Under the pieces are notes generated by a model. That model had not been told where the DNA came from and made no database searches. It saw nothing but the letters and a program-made list of their open reading frames with translations. Shown piece by piece: positions 18,476-30,499 of a stretch of DNA of 64,000 bases (its first letter is position 1; every line of letters begins with the position of its first letter). The position numbers and the translations under genes were made by a program. Source of the DNA: Bacillus sp. WMMC1349 (GTDB lineage Bacteria; Bacillota; Bacilli; Bacillales; Bacillaceae). The stretch spans positions 684,001 to 748,000 of the forward strand of contig NZ_JABJUQ010000007.1 of the NCBI RefSeq assembly GCF_013155385.1. Reading direction: 5' to 3'.

Positions 18476-19324
18476 ATGAGTGGAATAGAACATAAAGAAA
18501 TTCATCCTCTTTTGGACGCATTTGTAAAAGTAGCTCCTTTTTTAAATCAGTTAATTCAAGATGATGTGGCAATTAGCATTTATGATACAGAAAAACTTAT
18601 CATTCATATTCCAGGAAAAACGTTGTCTTTGACTGCGAATCCCGGTAGTCCTTTGCAAGAAGGAGACGTGATCACCGATGCCATCCGGCAAAATCGGCAA
18701 AAAGTTAGTTTAGTGACAAAAGAAAAGTTCGGTATCCCACTTGCTGTAAGAGCGGTTCCACTCCATCATGAAAACGGTCGCGTCATTGGTGGAGTCAGCT
18801 TAAGTACAAACTTTGAAAAAGCAGATCAGCTCCATCAGGTCGCTGAGAGTCTGTCTGCAATCGTTGAACAGACTGCTATTTCTATTCAAGAACTTGCAAA
18901 ATCAGTCAATGGGTTTTCCGGGCAGATGACAGATATTTCGAAACAGGCGAAAGAAGTGAGTGAGAGTGCTGGTGAAATTGAAAAAATTTCAGTCACAGTT
19001 AAGGGCATATCAGATCAAAGTAATCTGCTTGGATTGAATGCAGCAATTGAAGCTGCAAGAGCAGGAGAGTCTGGTAAAGGTTTTTCAGTTGTAGCGGATG
19101 AGATCAGGAAATTGGCGACACACTCGAAAGAAAATGTCGGACAGATCGATGAAATCACCAAAAAAATCCACGCTTTATTGAAAGGTCTTGAACAATCGAT
19201 TCAAGTGATTAATGATACAACAGCTCAAGCAGCTAATGTAGAACAAATTTCGCTGACCATGCAAGAAATGAAGAAAAACGTGCAAAACCTTGCCAAAATG
19301 GCAGAATATCAGGTAGAAGACTAG
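18476..19324 (+). CDS. yfmS: Soluble chemotaxis-type receptor YfmS
   Basis: Cytoplasmic methyl-accepting chemotaxis-like protein of 282 residues without a transmembrane segment. An N-terminal sensory region (about residues 1-140) is followed by a short coiled-coil signalling domain with the highly conserved tip [37 protein letters not shown], which contacts CheA/CheW. Only a short stretch follows the tip. The start at ATG 18476 has AGGAGG seven bases upstream; the frame opens at 18383 with a TTG lacking a good site. Length and placement near yfmR match B. subtilis YfmS. Stimulus unknown. Confidence 0.88.
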   Translation: MSGIEHKEIHPLLDAFVKVAPFLNQLIQDDVAISIYDTEKLIIHIPGKTLSLTANPGSPLQEGDVITDAIRQNRQKVSLVTKEKFGIPLAVRAVPLHHENGRVIGGVSLSTNFEKADQLHQVAESLSAIVEQTAISIQELAKSVNGFSGQMTDISKQAKEVSESAGEIEKISVTVKGISDQSNLLGLNAAIEAARAGESGKGFSVVADEIRKLATHSKENVGQIDEITKKIHALLKGLEQSIQVINDTTAQAANVEQISLTMQEMKKNVQNLAKMAEYQVED

Positions 19325-19397
19325 GGAGAAGCTAAGGCTTCTCTTGTTTCTTTACAGTTTAGAGTTCGCAAAAGTGTTCGCATTATGAATGATTTTA

Positions 19398-19627
19398 CTA
19401 TACCTCAGTCTGTCTTTCTCTAAAGGAAATGCACTCAGGTCTAATGTTTTTACATTTCTGTTTGTAAGCGATCACTTGATCCAGGTTGATTATCTTTATG
19501 TCCCACCCTAATTCTTCAAGAAATCCCCTGTTCAGTGCCAATTTGGAACTTTTCCCCCAATCGTGTCTGGAGTTAAATGTCAGTTGTCTATTTCAAAACT
19601 AATATCTGTATCTTTGAACACATACAT
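19398..19627 (-). pseudogene. Decayed small gene with one frameshift
   Basis: Reading the minus strand from 19627, AAAAGGGG precedes ATGTATGTG, and the frame begins MYVFKDTDISFEIDN, then stops at TGA. Shifting frame by one base at that point opens about 60 further codons, starting TFNSRHDWGKSS and ending in ISFRERQTEV at a TAG (19398). The combined product would be about 75 residues. A promoter-like TTGACT/TACATA with 17-base spacing lies upstream. I do not recognise the protein. A recent single-base change, or a sequencing error, would explain the break. Confidence 0.5.
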
Positions 19628-19749
19628 CCCCTTTTGGTGGATTGTATGTATTTGCTTTTTACTGCTAAGTCAAGGGGAATTAAATGATTGAATGATACTA
19701 GTACCCTTGAAGGTTCCTGCTATATAGAGGTTTTTTCCTGACAAATATA

Positions 19750-20047
19750 ATGGGTCATGTTGGAGTTGAAGAAAACTTTTGTTCTATGATGCCTGTTTTT
19801 CAGAAGTGTTATCAGAAATTCGATTATTATCCTTTTAATGAAATAGGGATAGAAACTTGGAAGGAAATTATAATCATCCTAATCCTTGTTCATTAAAGGA
19901 TGTTTTAGGGTTTCCGTTTGCCTATTCTGAGGCAGAGTTTATGGAAAATACGCATACAAATATCAAGCAGTTGATCTTGATGATAACCGATTTCAATCAT
20001 GGATAGAGGAAAAAAGTTTATCAACTAAGTTCATTTCTGTTTTTTAG
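19750..20047 (+). pseudogene. Decayed small gene with two frameshifts
   Basis: Three consecutive open stretches in different frames read like one protein of about 100 residues. From ATG 19750 the frame runs MGHVGVEENFCSMMPVFQKC to about 19865; then a shift gives NHPNPCSLKDVLGFPFAYSE (from 19872); then a second shift gives QAVDLDDNRFQSWIEEKSLS, ending at TAG 20047. Protein-like composition in each segment and the hand-over at each break suggest gene decay rather than chance. No family recognised. It lies beside another broken gene in an 800-base stretch that otherwise holds nothing. Confidence 0.45.
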
Positions 20048-20122
20048 GAATGTAGTCATCAACAAGGAATTTTCCCCAGACAAATCGAAAGTGATGAAAA
20101 TACTTTCGAAGGGGGTGGGTAT

Positions 20123-21547
20123 ATGAATGTTTATACACCAACAAAATTGACCGGCTTATCATTAGGACCCATCAGTTTTTTGCTGATCTTCGTTTTGATT
20201 CCAGAGACGGAGTTAGCAGACGCTCCTCGGATCGTTCTTGCTGTAACGGCTTGGACAGCTGTTTGGTGGATCACCGAAGCTGTGCCAATTCCGGCTGCAT
20301 CTCTACTTCCGATTATCTTGTTGCCGACATTTGGCGGTTTAGATATGGAGATGACAGCTAAGGCATATGGCGATCCGATTGTGTTTATGTATATGGGGGG
20401 CTTTATCATTGCGATAGCGATTGAAAAATGGGACCTTCATAAACGGATCCCGTTGCATATTTTAAAACTGATTGGCACGGAAAGCCAACGGATTGTGCTT
20501 GGGGTCATGCTGTCGACAGCATGTTTATCAATGTGGATTTCCAATGCTGCTACCGCTTTGATGATGCTTCCCGTTGCACTTGCGGTGATTAAAGAAGTCG
20601 AGGAAAAACGCGTTTTAACAGGGGATTCCTTGCAGAAATTCAGCAAAAGTATTTTGTTGGCTGTCGCTTATGCTGCCTCAATCGGCGGTCTCGCCACTTT
20701 GGTGGGATCTGTACCGAACGCAGTGTTTGCGGCAATGTCCCGAAAGCTACTTCATCACGAAATCTTGTTTTTTGAATGGTTTTTATTCGGTTTTCCGGTT
20801 GCCGTTGTTTTTTTATTGATTCTCTATATTTATTTAACAAAGATTAAATTTAAAGTCAGCGACTTTGCAGAGAAAAAGTCTGGGTTTATCAACCGCGATC
20901 TTAAAGAGCTTGGCACCGCGACAAACGAGGAGAAATGGGTATTCAGCGTTTTTTTGTTGACCGCCTGTTTATGGATGTTCAAATTTTTGCTTCCCTTTCA
21001 CATATCAGATTCATCAATCGCTATTTTAGGAGCTGTTTTGCTGTTCATCACTCCTAGTACAAAAGATGAAAGAATTTTAAACTGGAAAGATCTTGAGAGG
21101 TTGCCATGGGGTTTGCTGCTGTTGTTCGGTGGAGGACTGTCGCTTGCATCCGGATTTGCAGAAACCAACTTAACGGGTTGGATAGCCGGTAAGCTTCAGC
21201 TATTAGAAGGTCATCGATATCTGTTTGTTTTGATTTTCTTAACAGCGGCGATTTTATTTATGACAGAAATCATGTCCAATACAGCTGTCGCCAATATGGT
21301 GATCCCGATGTCTGTCGGCTTGGGGACGGCACTTCACGTAGAACCATCTGGACTGATGGCGGCAGCTGCACTTGCTTCATCTTGCGCATTTATGCTACCC
21401 ATATCTACTCCACCAAACGCCGCCGTTTTCAGCGCTCAATTACTAGAGATGAAGGATATGATCAGGGCAGGTTTTTGGCTGAATATCACGGGAATTTTCA
21501 TGATTGTGACTAGTGTTTATCTTTGGCTCCCTGCTGTTTTACAGTGA
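20123..21547 (+). CDS. DASS (SLC13) family dicarboxylate/sodium symporter
   Basis: Integral membrane transporter of 474 residues with about eleven to twelve hydrophobic segments. The pattern WWITEAVPIPAASLLPIILLP, the first SNA-type motif (WISNAATALMMLPVALAV), the second (SNTAVANMVIPM) and the C-terminal SCAFMLPISTPPNAAVF are SLC13 signatures; the two SN(T/A) motifs bind sodium and the carboxylate. Likely substrates are succinate, malate or fumarate. GGGGG precedes the ATG. In B. subtilis another DASS-type gene, yflS, lies in the corresponding region, but I cannot assert orthology. Confidence 0.88.
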   Translation: MNVYTPTKLTGLSLGPISFLLIFVLIPETELADAPRIVLAVTAWTAVWWITEAVPIPAASLLPIILLPTFGGLDMEMTAKAYGDPIVFMYMGGFIIAIAIEKWDLHKRIPLHILKLIGTESQRIVLGVMLSTACLSMWISNAATALMMLPVALAVIKEVEEKRVLTGDSLQKFSKSILLAVAYAASIGGLATLVGSVPNAVFAAMSRKLLHHEILFFEWFLFGFPVAVVFLLILYIYLTKIKFKVSDFAEKKSGFINRDLKELGTATNEEKWVFSVFLLTACLWMFKFLLPFHISDSSIAILGAVLLFITPSTKDERILNWKDLERLPWGLLLLFGGGLSLASGFAETNLTGWIAGKLQLLEGHRYLFVLIFLTAAILFMTEIMSNTAVANMVIPMSVGLGTALHVEPSGLMAAAALASSCAFMLPISTPPNAAVFSAQLLEMKDMIRAGFWLNITGIFMIVTSVYLWLPAVLQ

Positions 21548-21614
21548 TACTAGTTTTCTTTTCTAAACTGCATTAAAATATAATTATGACATGATGTTAG
21601 GATTGGTAGAATAC

Positions 21615-23504
21615 ATGAGTATTTTTAAAGCAGAAGGTTTATATAAAACATACGGAGAAAAAACATTATTTGATAATATTTCGTTTCATATTGAAGAAAA
21701 CGAGCGAATCGGCTTGATTGGACCAAATGGAACGGGAAAAAGTAGTTTATTAAAAGTGATTGCTGGTTTTGAGTCAATGGAAAAAGGCGAGATCACGAAA
21801 TCAGGCAGTCTGCAAATTGAGTATTTGCCACAAGAGCCGAAGATGGAAGGCTCTGAAACGGTGCTGGAGCATGTTTATTCCGGTGATTCTGTGATGATGC
21901 GAACCATGCGGATGTATGAACAAGCCTTGCAGGAGCTCAATATGTCTCCTGAAGATCCACAAAAACAGGAGAATCTTCTTGCGGCTCAAGGTAAAATGGA
22001 CCAACATGGTGCATGGGATGCCAACACAGCAGCAAAAACGATTTTAACAAAGCTTGGTGTCACTGATCTGACAAAAGAAGTGAGAGCTCTTTCTGGAGGT
22101 CAAAAAAAGCGGGTCGCAATTGCCAAAACTTTGATCCAGCCCGCAGATCTTCTCATATTAGATGAGCCGACAAACCACCTTGATAATGAAACAATTGAAT
22201 GGCTTGAAAGCTATTTAAGCGGATATCCGGGTTCAGTCGTTCTTGTCACACATGACCGTTATTTTCTCAATCGGGTGACAAACCGGATCTATGAACTAAA
22301 TCGCGGACACCTTTATACGTATAAAGGGAATTATGAAGTATTTTTAGAAAAACGGGCTGAAAGGGAAGCACTTGCTGAGCAAAATGAAACAAAGCGGCAG
22401 AACTTATTGAGAAGAGAACTTGCTTGGCTGAGAAGAGGAGCCAGAGCCCGATCTACAAAACAAAAGGCAAGAATTCAGCGAGTCGAAGAGTTGAAAGAGC
22501 AGGATGGACTTGAGATGAATTCATCTCTCGATTTTGCAATTGGCTCACACCGTCTTGGTAAGCAAGTAATTGAGGCAGAAGGTGTTACGATCAGCCGCGG
22601 CGGAAACCAACTTGTCCGTTCGTTTCATGAACTGATTGTTCCGGGAGATCGAATTGGGATGATTGGGGCAAATGGTATTGGAAAAACGACCCTGTTACAT
22701 GCACTGGCTGGACGCCTTGAACCTGAAGCAGGTCAAATCACCATTGGACAGACCGTTAGAATCGGTTATTATACACAGGATCACAGTGAAATGGATGAAA
22801 CCGTGCAACTGATTGAATATATAAAAGAAACAGCGGAAATTGTCAAGACTGTTGATGGACAAGTAATCACCGCTGAACAAATGCTGGAACGGTTTCTGTT
22901 TCCGCGCAAGATGCAGCGCACCTATGTCAGGAAGCTATCCGGTGGTGAGAAAAGACGGCTCTATCTCCTCAAAGTGTTAATGGAAGAACCAAATGTTTTG
23001 TTTCTTGATGAGCCGACAAATGATCTTGATACTGAAACACTTAGTATTTTAGAAGACTATTTGGAGCAGTTTCCAGGTGTTGTCATCACCGTGTCCCATG
23101 ATCGTTATTTCCTTGATCGTGTCATTGACCGTTTGCTGGTGTTTGAAGGAAACGGAATCATTTCACGCTTTCAAGGTTCTTACAGCGAATACATGGAGAA
23201 ACAAAAGGAAATCAATCGCCAGAAACCATCTCAAGGATCGGTCGAAGCCGAACCTATTAAAAAAAAGAAACGAAAGAAACTTTCATATAAAGATCAGTTG
23301 GAATGGGAAGGTATTGAAGACAAAATTGCAGAACTCGAAGAAAAACATAAACAGCTTGAAGAGGAAATTGCAAAAGCGGGCAGTGATTTTGCTAAAATCC
23401 AGACACTAATGGAAGAACAAAATCAAACAGCCGAAAAGCTTGAAGAAGCGATGGAACGCTGGACAGAGCTATCGCTGATGATTGAAGAGCTTGAACAGTC
23501 GTAG
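21615..23504 (+). CDS. yfmR: ABC-F translation factor YfmR
   Basis: Soluble ABC-F ATPase of 629 residues with two nucleotide-binding domains. First domain: Walker A GPNGTGKSS, signature LSGGQKKR, Walker B LLILDEPTNHLD. Second: Walker A GANGIGKTT, signature LSGGEKRR, Walker B LFLDEPTNDLD. No membrane segments. The C-terminus is a long charged coiled coil (from about residue 545). The family Uup/YfmR acts on the ribosomal E site and relieves stalls, overlapping with EF-P in B. subtilis (published for YfmR). I use ATG 21615, which gives the B. subtilis length; an earlier ATG at 21591 is in frame. Confidence 0.92.
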   Translation: MSIFKAEGLYKTYGEKTLFDNISFHIEENERIGLIGPNGTGKSSLLKVIAGFESMEKGEITKSGSLQIEYLPQEPKMEGSETVLEHVYSGDSVMMRTMRMYEQALQELNMSPEDPQKQENLLAAQGKMDQHGAWDANTAAKTILTKLGVTDLTKEVRALSGGQKKRVAIAKTLIQPADLLILDEPTNHLDNETIEWLESYLSGYPGSVVLVTHDRYFLNRVTNRIYELNRGHLYTYKGNYEVFLEKRAEREALAEQNETKRQNLLRRELAWLRRGARARSTKQKARIQRVEELKEQDGLEMNSSLDFAIGSHRLGKQVIEAEGVTISRGGNQLVRSFHELIVPGDRIGMIGANGIGKTTLLHALAGRLEPEAGQITIGQTVRIGYYTQDHSEMDETVQLIEYIKETAEIVKTVDGQVITAEQMLERFLFPRKMQRTYVRKLSGGEKRRLYLLKVLMEEPNVLFLDEPTNDLDTETLSILEDYLEQFPGVVITVSHDRYFLDRVIDRLLVFEGNGIISRFQGSYSEYMEKQKEINRQKPSQGSVEAEPIKKKKRKKLSYKDQLEWEGIEDKIAELEEKHKQLEEEIAKAGSDFAKIQTLMEEQNQTAEKLEEAMERWTELSLMIEELEQS

Positions 23505-23512
23505 ATATCTAG

Positions 23513-23549
23513 GCAAAAGAGAATTTCTTAGTCTCTTTTGTCTTTTTTA
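23513..23549 (+). terminator. Hairpin terminator after yfmR
   Basis: GCAAAAGAGA (23513-23522) pairs with TCTCTTTTGT (23532-23541), nine-base loop, followed by CTTTTTT. Confidence 0.85.
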
Positions 23550-23555
23550 TTTTAA

Positions 23556-23624
23556 TTGACATATTCATGAAAGAATACTAATATTCTATTTGTAATGTTA
23601 ACCTAAAAAATAAATAAGTTAACA
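23556..23624 (+). promoter_or_regulatory. bio operon promoter and BirA operator
   Basis: TTGACA (23556-23561), 17 bases, TAATAT (23579-23584) gives a sigma-A promoter. Just downstream, TGTTAACC (23596-23603) and AGTTAACA (23617-23624) form the two arms of a Firmicutes BirA operator (consensus TGTTAACC...GGTTAACA), one mismatch, 13 bases between the arms. BirA-biotinyl-AMP bound here would block transcription close to its start. The right arm ends one base before the ATG at 23626, leaving no room for a ribosome binding site in front of that codon. Confidence 0.87.
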
Positions 23625-23625
23625 A

Positions 23626-24417
23626 ATGGAGGGTAAGAGTATTAAGGGAGAAAAATATTACAGCGTCAGAATGAGAGCTTCCCAAAATGGATCTCATGAA
23701 GAAGGTGGAAAACATATATCCGGCGGAGAGCGGCTTACAACGTACAGCGGTTTAAAACAGGCCATCAATGCTTTGCTAAATAAAAGCCTTGCACATTCAA
23801 GAGGACAACCGGATTATATGCAAATTCAATTTGAAGCCGTAAATCAACCGATCAAATTACTTCATCCTTTACAAGTAAACACAAATCAAGTGAATTCAGT
23901 AGAAACAGGAAAGAAATTGGCTGTTGAACTTCTTAAATATGCTGGTGTTCCAAGCGCGGCGATTGAAACAGTACATCAACAAATGCCTGAATATTCAGAA
24001 GTAAGAGGTGCTGTTTTAATTGATATTCACTCAGGCAAACGAATTGACGGAAGAAAGGAACAAGGTGTGCGTGTCTCCCGAATCGATTGGTCTGACACTA
24101 ATTTTCAGACGTGGGCTACAAACCACGACATTCCGCTAAAATCTCGAATAAAAGAGGCGCTAGCTCTTGCAACAAAAGTATGTGATCATCCTGCTGTCAT
24201 TGCTGAATTTTGTTTTTCAGATGATCCCGATTACATAACCGGCTATGTCGCAGGCAAAAAACTCGGCTATCAACGGGTCACAAGATTGAAAGAGTATGGA
24301 GATGAAAACGGCTGTCGAATCTTTTTTGTTGATTCATCGAGAGATTTAGAAAACTGCATCAATGATTTGGAAAAACAGCCTGTTATGATTCACTGGGGGG
24401 ATCAAGATGCTAATTGA
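23626..24417 (+). CDS. bioW: 6-carboxyhexanoate-CoA ligase (pimeloyl-CoA synthetase) BioW
   Basis: First enzyme of the pimelate branch of biotin synthesis: pimelate + CoA + ATP to pimeloyl-CoA. Signatures from the B. subtilis protein are [53 protein letters not shown] and the C-terminal [15 protein letters not shown]. The start is uncertain. ATG 23626 has no ribosome binding site because the BirA operator abuts it. The only good box, GGAGGG (23628-23633), lies inside the frame, seven bases before the in-frame ATT at 23641. Starting there gives a protein whose N-terminus matches BioW of B. subtilis in length. Use of AUU is therefore likely. Overlaps bioA by 11 bases. Confidence 0.92.
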   Translation: MEGKSIKGEKYYSVRMRASQNGSHEEGGKHISGGERLTTYSGLKQAINALLNKSLAHSRGQPDYMQIQFEAVNQPIKLLHPLQVNTNQVNSVETGKKLAVELLKYAGVPSAAIETVHQQMPEYSEVRGAVLIDIHSGKRIDGRKEQGVRVSRIDWSDTNFQTWATNHDIPLKSRIKEALALATKVCDHPAVIAEFCFSDDPDYITGYVAGKKLGYQRVTRLKEYGDENGCRIFFVDSSRDLENCINDLEKQPVMIHWGDQDAN

Positions 24418-25733
24418 AAAAAGTAAAAAACATCTTTGGCTGCCATTTACACAAATGAAAGACTATGATAAAGATCCATTAATGATTGAGAGTGGAAACG
24501 GAATTAAGCTAAAAGATATCAATGGCAAGGAGTATTATGACGGTTTTTCATCAGTATGGCTTAATGTCCATGGACATCGGAAAAAGGAATTAGATGAGGC
24601 GATTCAAAAACAACTTGGTAAAATTGCGCATTCAACATTGTTAGGAATGACAAACGTCCCAGCTACAGAATTAGCCGAAACTTTAGTCGATATCAGCCCT
24701 CAGCAGTTGACAAGGGTTTTTTATTCAGACAGTGGGGCAGAGGCAATGGAAATTGCTCTAAAAATGGCATTCCAATATTGGAAAAACAAAGGGAAACCAG
24801 AGAAAGAAAAGTTTATCGCGATGCAAAACGGCTATCATGGCGATACGATCGGAGCGGTCAGTGTTGGTTCAATTGAGCTGTACCACCATGTATATGGTCC
24901 GCTTATGTTTGAAAGTTTCAAAGCGAGGGTTCCTTATGTATATCGCTCTGAAAGTGGTGACGCTGACAAATGTCGTGATGAATGTCTTGCAGAACTCGAA
25001 CAACTGTTAATCAAGCACCACAGTGAGATTGCTGCATTATCAATTGAATCTATGGTTCAAGGAGCATCAGGCATGATCACGATGCCTGAAGGGTTTTTAG
25101 CAGGTGTCCGCCAGCTTTGCACACAATATGATGTGCTCATGATTGTTGATGAAGTGGCAACTGGATTTGGCAGAACCGGGAAAATGTTTGCTTGTGAGCA
25201 TGAAAATGTTCAACCTGATGTAATGGCAGCAGGAAAAGGTCTTACCGGCGGCTATTTGCCAATTGCGATTACATTAACGACAGAGGATATCTATCAAGCA
25301 TTTTATGATGACTATCAAACACTAAAAACATTTTTCCATGGCCATTCATACACGGGAAACCAGCTTGGCTGTGCTGTTGCAATTGAGAATTTACGTTTAT
25401 TTCAATCAGAAAACATCGTTGAACAGGTTGCCGCCAAATCAAAAGTTCTTCATGAACAACTTCATGAGTTAACATCACTCTCACATGTGGGCGATATCCG
25501 TCAACTCGGTTTTATGTGCGGGATCGAGCTTGTTCAGTCAAAGGAAACAAAATTAGCATACCCGTCAGAACAACGAGTTGGCTACCAAGTGTCTTTAAAA
25601 ATGAGAGAACTTGGCATGCTGACAAGGCCGCTCGGTGATGTTGTTGCATTTTTACCGCCACTTTGCAGTACAACAAATGAGCTGGGAGCGATGGTGTCAA
25701 TCATGAAAGAAGCGATTGATGAGGTTACAAGCC

Positions 25734-25744
<11 letters not shown>
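24407..25744 (+). CDS. bioA: Diaminopelargonate aminotransferase BioA/BioK
   Basis: PLP-dependent class III aminotransferase of 445 residues converting 7-keto-8-aminopelargonate to 7,8-diaminopelargonate. Key parts: the start [18 protein letters not shown]-like [13 protein letters not shown], the PLP Asp in [13 protein letters not shown] and the Schiff-base Lys in [12 protein letters not shown]. The B. subtilis enzyme uses lysine instead of S-adenosylmethionine as amino donor (BioK); this protein resembles it throughout, so lysine is the likely donor here, though residues that decide this are not certain by eye. GGGGGG ribosome binding site in the end of bioW. Confidence 0.92.
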
Positions 25745-28566
<2,822 letters not shown>

Positions 28567-28567
28567 G

Positions 28568-29764
28568 ATGACGCCAGATTTAGAGTTGATCAAACCAAGC
28601 ATGCACACCCACGCAAATTTTTGGCAAAACCCATATTCTTTTTACGAAAAATTGCGAGCGATTGCACCAGTTTGGAAGGGAACAATCTTAAAACAATCCG
28701 GTTGGTATGTGACCGGGCATGAAGAAGCGACAATCATTTTAAGTGACAGCAAATTTCAAAATCGCATTCCTCTTCCAATCACATCGACAAAATACGAAGT
28801 CCTTAAAAATATACAACATCATATGCTATTATTTCAAAATCAGACTGATCATCGCCGTATCAGAACGTTAGTAAGTCAAGCATTCACATTAAAACAGGTT
28901 GAATCTCTTCGTCCGACTATTCGTGCAATCGCAGATGAGTTGCTCAATCAACTGGAAACGAAAAAACAAGTCGATATTGTCTCAGAATTTTCCTTTCCTT
29001 TAGCAACTCTTGTGATCGCAAACATATTAGGTGTCCCAAAAGAGGATAGATATCAGTTTAGAGAATGGACGGCAAGCTTAATTGAAACGATCGATTTCAC
29101 CCGCTCAAGAAAAACGTTAATCAATGGCGGTGCTACTGTCATAAAGTTGACGACATATTTCAGATCCCTGATTGAGAAACGAAAAAAAGAACCAAAAGAT
29201 GACCTCATCAGTACATTCGTTCATGGAGATTCTTTAACAGAAGAGGAATTATTGGCAACATGTATTTTGCTGATCATTGCCGGACATGAAACGACAGTAA
29301 ATTTAATCAGTAATGGATTATATTGTTTGATGAACCATCCCAGTCAGCTGATTGCTTTAAGAAAAAATCCAGCCCTGATTGAATCAGCTGTTGAAGAATG
29401 TTTGCGTTTTGAGAGTCCCACACAGCTAACAGCTCGAATCGTTTCTGAAGAATATCAGTTGAACGGCAACACCATGAAAAAAGGGGAACAGGTCTACATT
29501 CTTTTAGGAGCAGTCAATCGTGATCCGAAAACATTTACAAAACCTCATCTTTTCGACATGACGAGAAAACCGAATCCACATTTAGCTTTTGGTTATGGTT
29601 CTCACTTTTGTTTAGGTTCAACATTGGCACGTATTGAAGCACAAGTTGCTCTTTTGACATTAGTAGAACGTTTTCCTGAAATGCGGCTTGTGCAAACAGA
29701 TATTTCCTACCGTAAGCTATTTGGCTTTAGATCACTTGTAAAACTGCCTGTCACCATCACTTGA
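28568..29764 (+). CDS. bioI: Cytochrome P450 BioI (pimeloyl-ACP-forming)
   Basis: P450 (CYP107H-like) of 398 residues that in B. subtilis cleaves fatty acyl-ACP to pimeloyl-ACP, feeding biotin synthesis. The I-helix AGHETT, the K-helix ExxR (EECLRFE), and the heme motif FGYGSHFCLGS with the thiolate Cys near residue 346 are all present. ATG 28568 follows AGGAGG and is one base past the bioB stop; the frame extends further upstream inside bioB. With BioW, the cell has two entries to the pimelate moiety. A strong terminator ends the operon. Confidence 0.93.
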   Translation: MTPDLELIKPSMHTHANFWQNPYSFYEKLRAIAPVWKGTILKQSGWYVTGHEEATIILSDSKFQNRIPLPITSTKYEVLKNIQHHMLLFQNQTDHRRIRTLVSQAFTLKQVESLRPTIRAIADELLNQLETKKQVDIVSEFSFPLATLVIANILGVPKEDRYQFREWTASLIETIDFTRSRKTLINGGATVIKLTTYFRSLIEKRKKEPKDDLISTFVHGDSLTEEELLATCILLIIAGHETTVNLISNGLYCLMNHPSQLIALRKNPALIESAVEECLRFESPTQLTARIVSEEYQLNGNTMKKGEQVYILLGAVNRDPKTFTKPHLFDMTRKPNPHLAFGYGSHFCLGSTLARIEAQVALLTLVERFPEMRLVQTDISYRKLFGFRSLVKLPVTIT

Positions 29765-29765
29765 G

Positions 29766-29800
29766 AAGGGCTTGGTTGAATATAACCGAGCCCTTTTTTC
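29766..29800 (+). terminator. Hairpin terminator of the bio operon
   Basis: AAGGGCTTGGTT (29766-29777) pairs with AACCGAGCCCTT (29784-29795, one G-A mismatch-like position in the arm), six-base loop, followed by TTTTC. Confidence 0.9.
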
Positions 29801-29820
29801 ATTTCCCGAGAAATTTTTCG

Positions 29821-29851
29821 TTAACGTTTACGTAAACATTCATTATATAAT
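29821..29851 (+). promoter_or_regulatory. MerR-type promoter with 19-base spacer and palindrome
   Basis: TTAACG (29821-29826) and TATAAT (29846-29851) are separated by 19 bases, the over-long spacing that MerR activators correct by twisting DNA. The palindrome GTTTACGTAAAC (29826-29837) spans the spacer. It lies 31 bases before the merR gene, so autoregulation is likely. Confidence 0.8.
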
Positions 29852-29882
29852 AGATGTAGAAAAAGACATGGGAGGTAAGTCC

Positions 29883-30305
29883 ATGAACTGGATGAAAATT
29901 GACCAAGTGGCGAAACGAAGCGGTTTGACAAAAAGAACGATTCGTTTTTATGAAGAAATCGGTCTGCTTTCTGCACCAAAGCGTACTGATGGCGGAGTCC
30001 GTCTATATTCTGAAGACGATTTAGAAGAGCTTCAGAAAGTGGTTATGACAAAAGAGGTACTAGGATTTTCTTTGCAAGAACTGCAACAATTTATCGAAAC
30101 AAGCAAACAACTTGAGATGAATAAAGAAGGATATTTATTATCTTTAGATAAGAGAGAAAGAAAAGCAAAACTCGAGGAAATTCAAGATATGCTAAGAGAA
30201 CAAATGTGTATGATTAATAAAAAACTGGAAAACATTCATACATTTAAGCAGCGTCTTGAAGACATGGAAATGAAAGTCGAGAATGCGCTTAAACCGCTTG
30301 AGTGA
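29883..30305 (+). CDS. yfmP: MerR family regulator YfmP
   Basis: MerR-type regulator of 140 residues: winged helix (MKIDQVAKRSGLTKRTIRFYEEIGLL), the conserved RTDGGVRLYSEDDLEEL, then a dimerisation coiled coil with many Lys/Glu. One Cys (in QMCMIN) is not in a metal-site pattern. ATG 29883 has GGAGG seven bases upstream. It resembles B. subtilis YfmP, which controls the adjacent efflux gene yfmO. Here no efflux gene follows: a MITE copy begins ten bases after the stop, and then the convergent yfmM. The regulator thus seems to have lost its neighbour. Confidence 0.87.
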   Translation: MNWMKIDQVAKRSGLTKRTIRFYEEIGLLSAPKRTDGGVRLYSEDDLEELQKVVMTKEVLGFSLQELQQFIETSKQLEMNKEGYLLSLDKRERKAKLEEIQDMLREQMCMINKKLENIHTFKQRLEDMEMKVENALKPLE

Positions 30306-30314
30306 AGAACAAAT

Positions 30315-30488
30315 GGAGCTGTCTAAAAAGTCCTTTTTCAACATAAATCAGGGGGAATTGCGAGACTCCTGCGGAAACAGCGAGCCAGGCGAGATCCAAG
30401 AGGAGCAAGGAACGAGCTCCGAGGAGGCTCGCGGATTGCCCGCGGAAAGCGAGCAAATTCCCCAATTTTTAGGACTTTCAGGACAGCC
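30315..30488 (+). repeat. MITE-like dispersed repeat, copy 2
   Basis: Starts GGAGCTGTCTAAAAAGTCC and ends GACTTTCAGGACAGCC; 174 bases, nearly full-length with the ATTCATCCA block deleted near the right end. It fills the gap between the stop codons of yfmP and yfmM. Confidence 0.85.
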
Positions 30489-30499
30489 TTATTGTTCAA

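Noticed and set aside
30315-30488. MITE copies considered as insertion sequences with target duplications
   Set aside because: No transposase frame and I could not see convincing duplicated flanks around any copy.
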